From assembly GCA_937906165.1 (NCBI GenBank), contig CALCYA010000069.1, forward strand, positions 1 through 26,752: 26,752 nucleotides of DNA, read 5' to 3'. The stretch is from an uncultured Bacteroidales bacterium (GTDB taxonomy: Bacteria; Bacteroidota; Bacteroidia; Bacteroidales; Bacteroidaceae). The notes beneath the pieces were generated by a model. That model had not been told where the DNA came from, searched no databases, and was given only the letters and a program-made list of their open reading frames with translations. The position numbers were made by a program, and so were the translations under genes. Each line of letters opens with the position of its first letter. Within the stretch, counting starts at the first letter, position 1. Below are positions 24,631 to 26,752 of this stretch, one piece after another.

Positions 24631-24885
24631 TTATAAGGTTTCCACACACGCTATCACGTGATTCTCTTTCACTTCGGCAAAGCCACCCGAAACAGCCACG
24701 CTACCATCACCGGCTTCACTTTCCCATGCGATTGCACCGGCAACGAGTGTCGTAATGATGGGGGCATGGTTGTGGAGCACGACAAAAGGAGCCTTGCCGC
24801 CGGGCAGACGCACGGCTGTCACCTCACCCTTGAAAAGAGTCTTCTCGGGAGAGAGAATCTCAAGCATCACCACTCCATTCTCCAT
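24631..24885 (-). CDS. atpC: ATP synthase epsilon subunit (short form)
   Basis: This 84-residue protein has the N-terminal beta-sandwich of epsilon (LEILSPEKTLFKGEV, RLPGGKAPFVVLHNHAPIITTL, AVSGGFAEVKENHVIACVE) but lacks the C-terminal two-helix domain found in E. coli epsilon (~139 residues). The frame ends cleanly, with no sign of a frameshift in the following 12 bases before the next gene. The inhibitory helices are therefore absent, as is usual in this phylum. A second start at Met7, preceded by GGAG, would give 78 residues. Confidence 0.93.
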   Translation of the reverse strand: MENGVVMLEILSPEKTLFKGEVTAVRLPGGKAPFVVLHNHAPIITTLVAGAIAWESEAGDGSVAVSGGFAEVKENHVIACVETL

Positions 24886-24891
24886 AGCTCA

Positions 24892-26415
24892 TCATTTTAC
24901 CTGTTCAAGCATCTTCTTGCCCTTCTCTATTGCCTCTTCAATAGTTCCCACATTCAGGAAAGCCTGCTCCGGCAAGTAATCCACCTCACCGTCAAGAATC
25001 ATATTGAAGCCCTTTATGGTATCCTCAATGGGAACCATCACACCTTTGAGCCCGGTAAACTGTTCGGCAACGGTGAAAGGCTGCGAGAGAAAACGCTGCA
25101 CCCTGCGTGCTCGGTTAACCGTAGTGCGGTCCTCATCGGATAGCTCCTCCATGCCAAGGATTGATATTATATCCTGGAGTTCCTTGTTTCGTTGCAGAAT
25201 CTGCTTCACGCGCTGAGCTGTGTCATAATGTTTCTTGCCCACTATATTCGCATCAAGTATACGTGATGTAGAATCGAGCGGGTCCACTGCGGGATATATT
25301 CCCAGCTCGGCAATCTTGCGGCTGAGCACCGTAGTGGCATCAAGGTGTGTAAATGTAGTCGCAGGAGCCGGGTCGGTAAGGTCATCGGCAGGTACATATA
25401 CCGCCTGCACCGATGTAATCGAACCGTGGACAGTGGATGCGATACGCTCCTGCATTGCACCCATCTCGCTTGCCAATGTAGGCTGATAGCCCACAGAGCC
25501 CGGCATGCGCCCCAACAGTGCCGACACCTCGGAACCCGCCTGTGTAAAGCGGAAGATATTGTCAATGAAGAAAAGGATGTCGTTTCTCTTTCCCTCTTTC
25601 ATTCCAGCGTCCCGGAAAGCCTCTGCGATAGTAAGGCCCGACAGCGCCACCGATGCACGCGCACCCGGAGGTTCGTTCATCTGACCATACACTAAAGTAG
25701 CCTGGGAGTTCGCCACCTCATTATAATCGATTTTGGAGATATCCCATTTACCCTCTTCCATGCCTTTCTTGAACTCCTCGCCGTAACGGATTACATTCGA
25801 CTCAATCATTTCGCGCAACAGGTCATTTCCCTCACGGGTACGTTCACCCACACCGGCGAATACAGAGTAGCCGTCATGTCCTTTGGCAATGTTGTTTATG
25901 AGCTCCATGATGAGCACGGTCTTTCCCACTCCGGCGCCACCGAAGAGTCCGATTTTTCCACCCTTGCAATAGGGTTCAAGCAGGTCAATGACCTTTATAC
26001 CGGTATACAGCACCTCCTGCACTGTTGACAGCTCCTCGAATTTGGGAGCCTCACGATGTATCGGATAAGCACCCTCACGCTCAAGTTCTCCCAAGCCGTC
26101 AATGGCTTCTCCGACCACATTCATCATGCGGCCCTTTATCTGTGAGCCAACAGGCATTGTTATGGGTTGCCCTGTTGCAACCACCGCCATTCCGCGGGAG
26201 AGGCCCGCAGTACGGTCCATGGCAACAGTGCGCACTGTATAATCCCCGATATGCTGTTGCACCTCAAGGATAAGTTCCTTGCCTTCAGGCATTGCAACAG
26301 TCAGAGCCTCGTGTATTGCAGGCAACACCACCAGACCATCATCATCCGCTTTTTCGAAAGCGACATCAATGACAGCACCGATAACCTGAACTATTCTGCC
26401 AATATTCTGTGACAT
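24892..26415 (-). CDS. atpD: ATP synthase beta subunit
   Basis: This 507-residue catalytic subunit of F1 has Walker A GGAGVGKT (159-166), the catalytic Glu in GVGERTREGND, the Walker B region NDILFFIDNIFRF and ALLGRMPGSVGYQPTLA. Compared with E. coli, about 28 extra residues (about 211-238, GEEFKKGMEEGKWDISKIDY) are inserted before LVYGQMNEPP; such an insert is seen in Bacteroidota beta subunits. ATG 26415 (MSQNIGRIVQVIG) is chosen over 26433. It is the first gene of the operon, with a leader of about 165 bases. Confidence 0.97.
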   Translation of the reverse strand: MSQNIGRIVQVIGAVIDVAFEKADDDGLVVLPAIHEALTVAMPEGKELILEVQQHIGDYTVRTVAMDRTAGLSRGMAVVATGQPITMPVGSQIKGRMMNVVGEAIDGLGELEREGAYPIHREAPKFEELSTVQEVLYTGIKVIDLLEPYCKGGKIGLFGGAGVGKTVLIMELINNIAKGHDGYSVFAGVGERTREGNDLLREMIESNVIRYGEEFKKGMEEGKWDISKIDYNEVANSQATLVYGQMNEPPGARASVALSGLTIAEAFRDAGMKEGKRNDILFFIDNIFRFTQAGSEVSALLGRMPGSVGYQPTLASEMGAMQERIASTVHGSITSVQAVYVPADDLTDPAPATTFTHLDATTVLSRKIAELGIYPAVDPLDSTSRILDANIVGKKHYDTAQRVKQILQRNKELQDIISILGMEELSDEDRTTVNRARRVQRFLSQPFTVAEQFTGLKGVMVPIEDTIKGFNMILDGEVDYLPEQAFLNVGTIEEAIEKGKKMLEQVK

Positions 26416-26587
26416 AGATTCGTTATTTATCAATTAACAATCTCTTTGAAGCAACACCGGATCCTATAAACACGTTTGCTCCAGAGAGCGCATCCGAGCC
26501 AAACTTAGCGTATCAGAATTGTTAAGTCCAATGACACGAAATTCTTCCACGCAGAAGATATTGCTCATTTCGGCAATTACGCAAATG

Positions 26588-26617
26588 CAAAGATAATATT
26601 GTTTATGACATTTCCAA
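26588..26617 (-). promoter_or_regulatory. atp operon promoter
   Basis: On the minus strand a perfect TATCTTTG -7 element (26588-26595) lies 19 bases from a TTG -33 element (26615-26617). The transcript would begin near 26580 and carry a leader of about 165 bases. The leader has only short complementary words (for example GCTC-tctg-GAGC near 26492) and no recognised riboswitch. Confidence 0.75.
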
Positions 26618-26677
26618 CTATCCCGGCGATTATTGTGTGTTAATATAAGCTGTTAATGTTATTTAATCAAGGAATAC

Positions 26678-26752
26678 ATGGCTCACCGGCAAAGCCTGGG
26701 GCTAAGCAAAAAGTTGAGTGATTTAGGAAAAGAGAGTAACAGAGCGAAAATA
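26678..26752 (+). CDS. Possible start of a divergent gene, cut by the window edge
   Basis: ATG 26678 has AAGGA a few bases upstream and stays open for all 25 codons to the window end (MAHRQSLGLSKKLSDLGKES...). It is divergent from the atp operon. Twenty-five open codons can occur by chance and the product is not recognised, so this is tentative. Confidence 0.3.
   Translation, partial: MAHRQSLGLSKKLSDLGKESNRAKI

Overview
The window looks like a chromosomal segment of a Bacteroidota bacterium, most likely Bacteroidales. Four things point there: the F-type ATP synthase operon in the order atpD-atpC-(small membrane gene)-atpB-atpE-atpF-atpH-atpA-atpG; the long signal-peptide-bearing N-terminus of AtpB; promoters of the Bacteroidota type (-33 TTG or TTTG and -7 TAnnTTTG, 18-20 bases apart); and a DUF2400/TIGR02757 gene, a family typical of this phylum. 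No taxonomic marker was searched, so the genus is left open.

Left part (1-5440). An aspartate:alanine antiporter (aspT) and an aspartate 4-decarboxylase (aspD) lie in the same direction and together form a proton-motive aspartate decarboxylation cycle. Around and between them are families of nested palindromic repeats. The largest set (4241-5423) is made of about 151-base units whose head hairpin switches between different but always self-complementary sequences. A small DUF559 (PD-(D/E)XK, Vsr-like) nuclease gene with its own promoter sits exactly in a linker between two units.

Middle part (5441-11600), all on the minus strand: the malic enzyme-phosphotransacetylase fusion maeB, a DUF2400 gene, dapA and ligA. 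dapA and the DUF2400 gene are three bases apart. The maeB terminator is built from the last palindromic repeat unit.

Phage-derived island (about 11690-19300). Between ligA and the ATP synthase operon lies a cassette with a P22-type portal protein, an 1118-residue protein with a C-terminal zincin-like domain of the kind found in phage polyvalent or ejected proteins, a 143-residue protein and a 176-residue protein resembling internal virion (DNA-ejection) proteins. A divergent 82-residue gene may be a small-terminase-like protein. No capsid, large terminase, tail or integrase gene is seen, so this is a remnant or a domesticated module. An exact 18-base inverted repeat lies between the divergent genes. 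A near-duplicate terminator-plus-promoter block flanks the unknown 172-residue gene between the portal gene and ligA.

Right part (19363-26752). The complete nine-gene atp operon is tightly packed with 1- or 4-base overlaps in its distal half. It has a strong consensus promoter about 165 bases before atpD and shares a terminator hairpin with the convergent 82-residue gene. The last 75 bases may hold the start of a divergent gene that runs out of the window.
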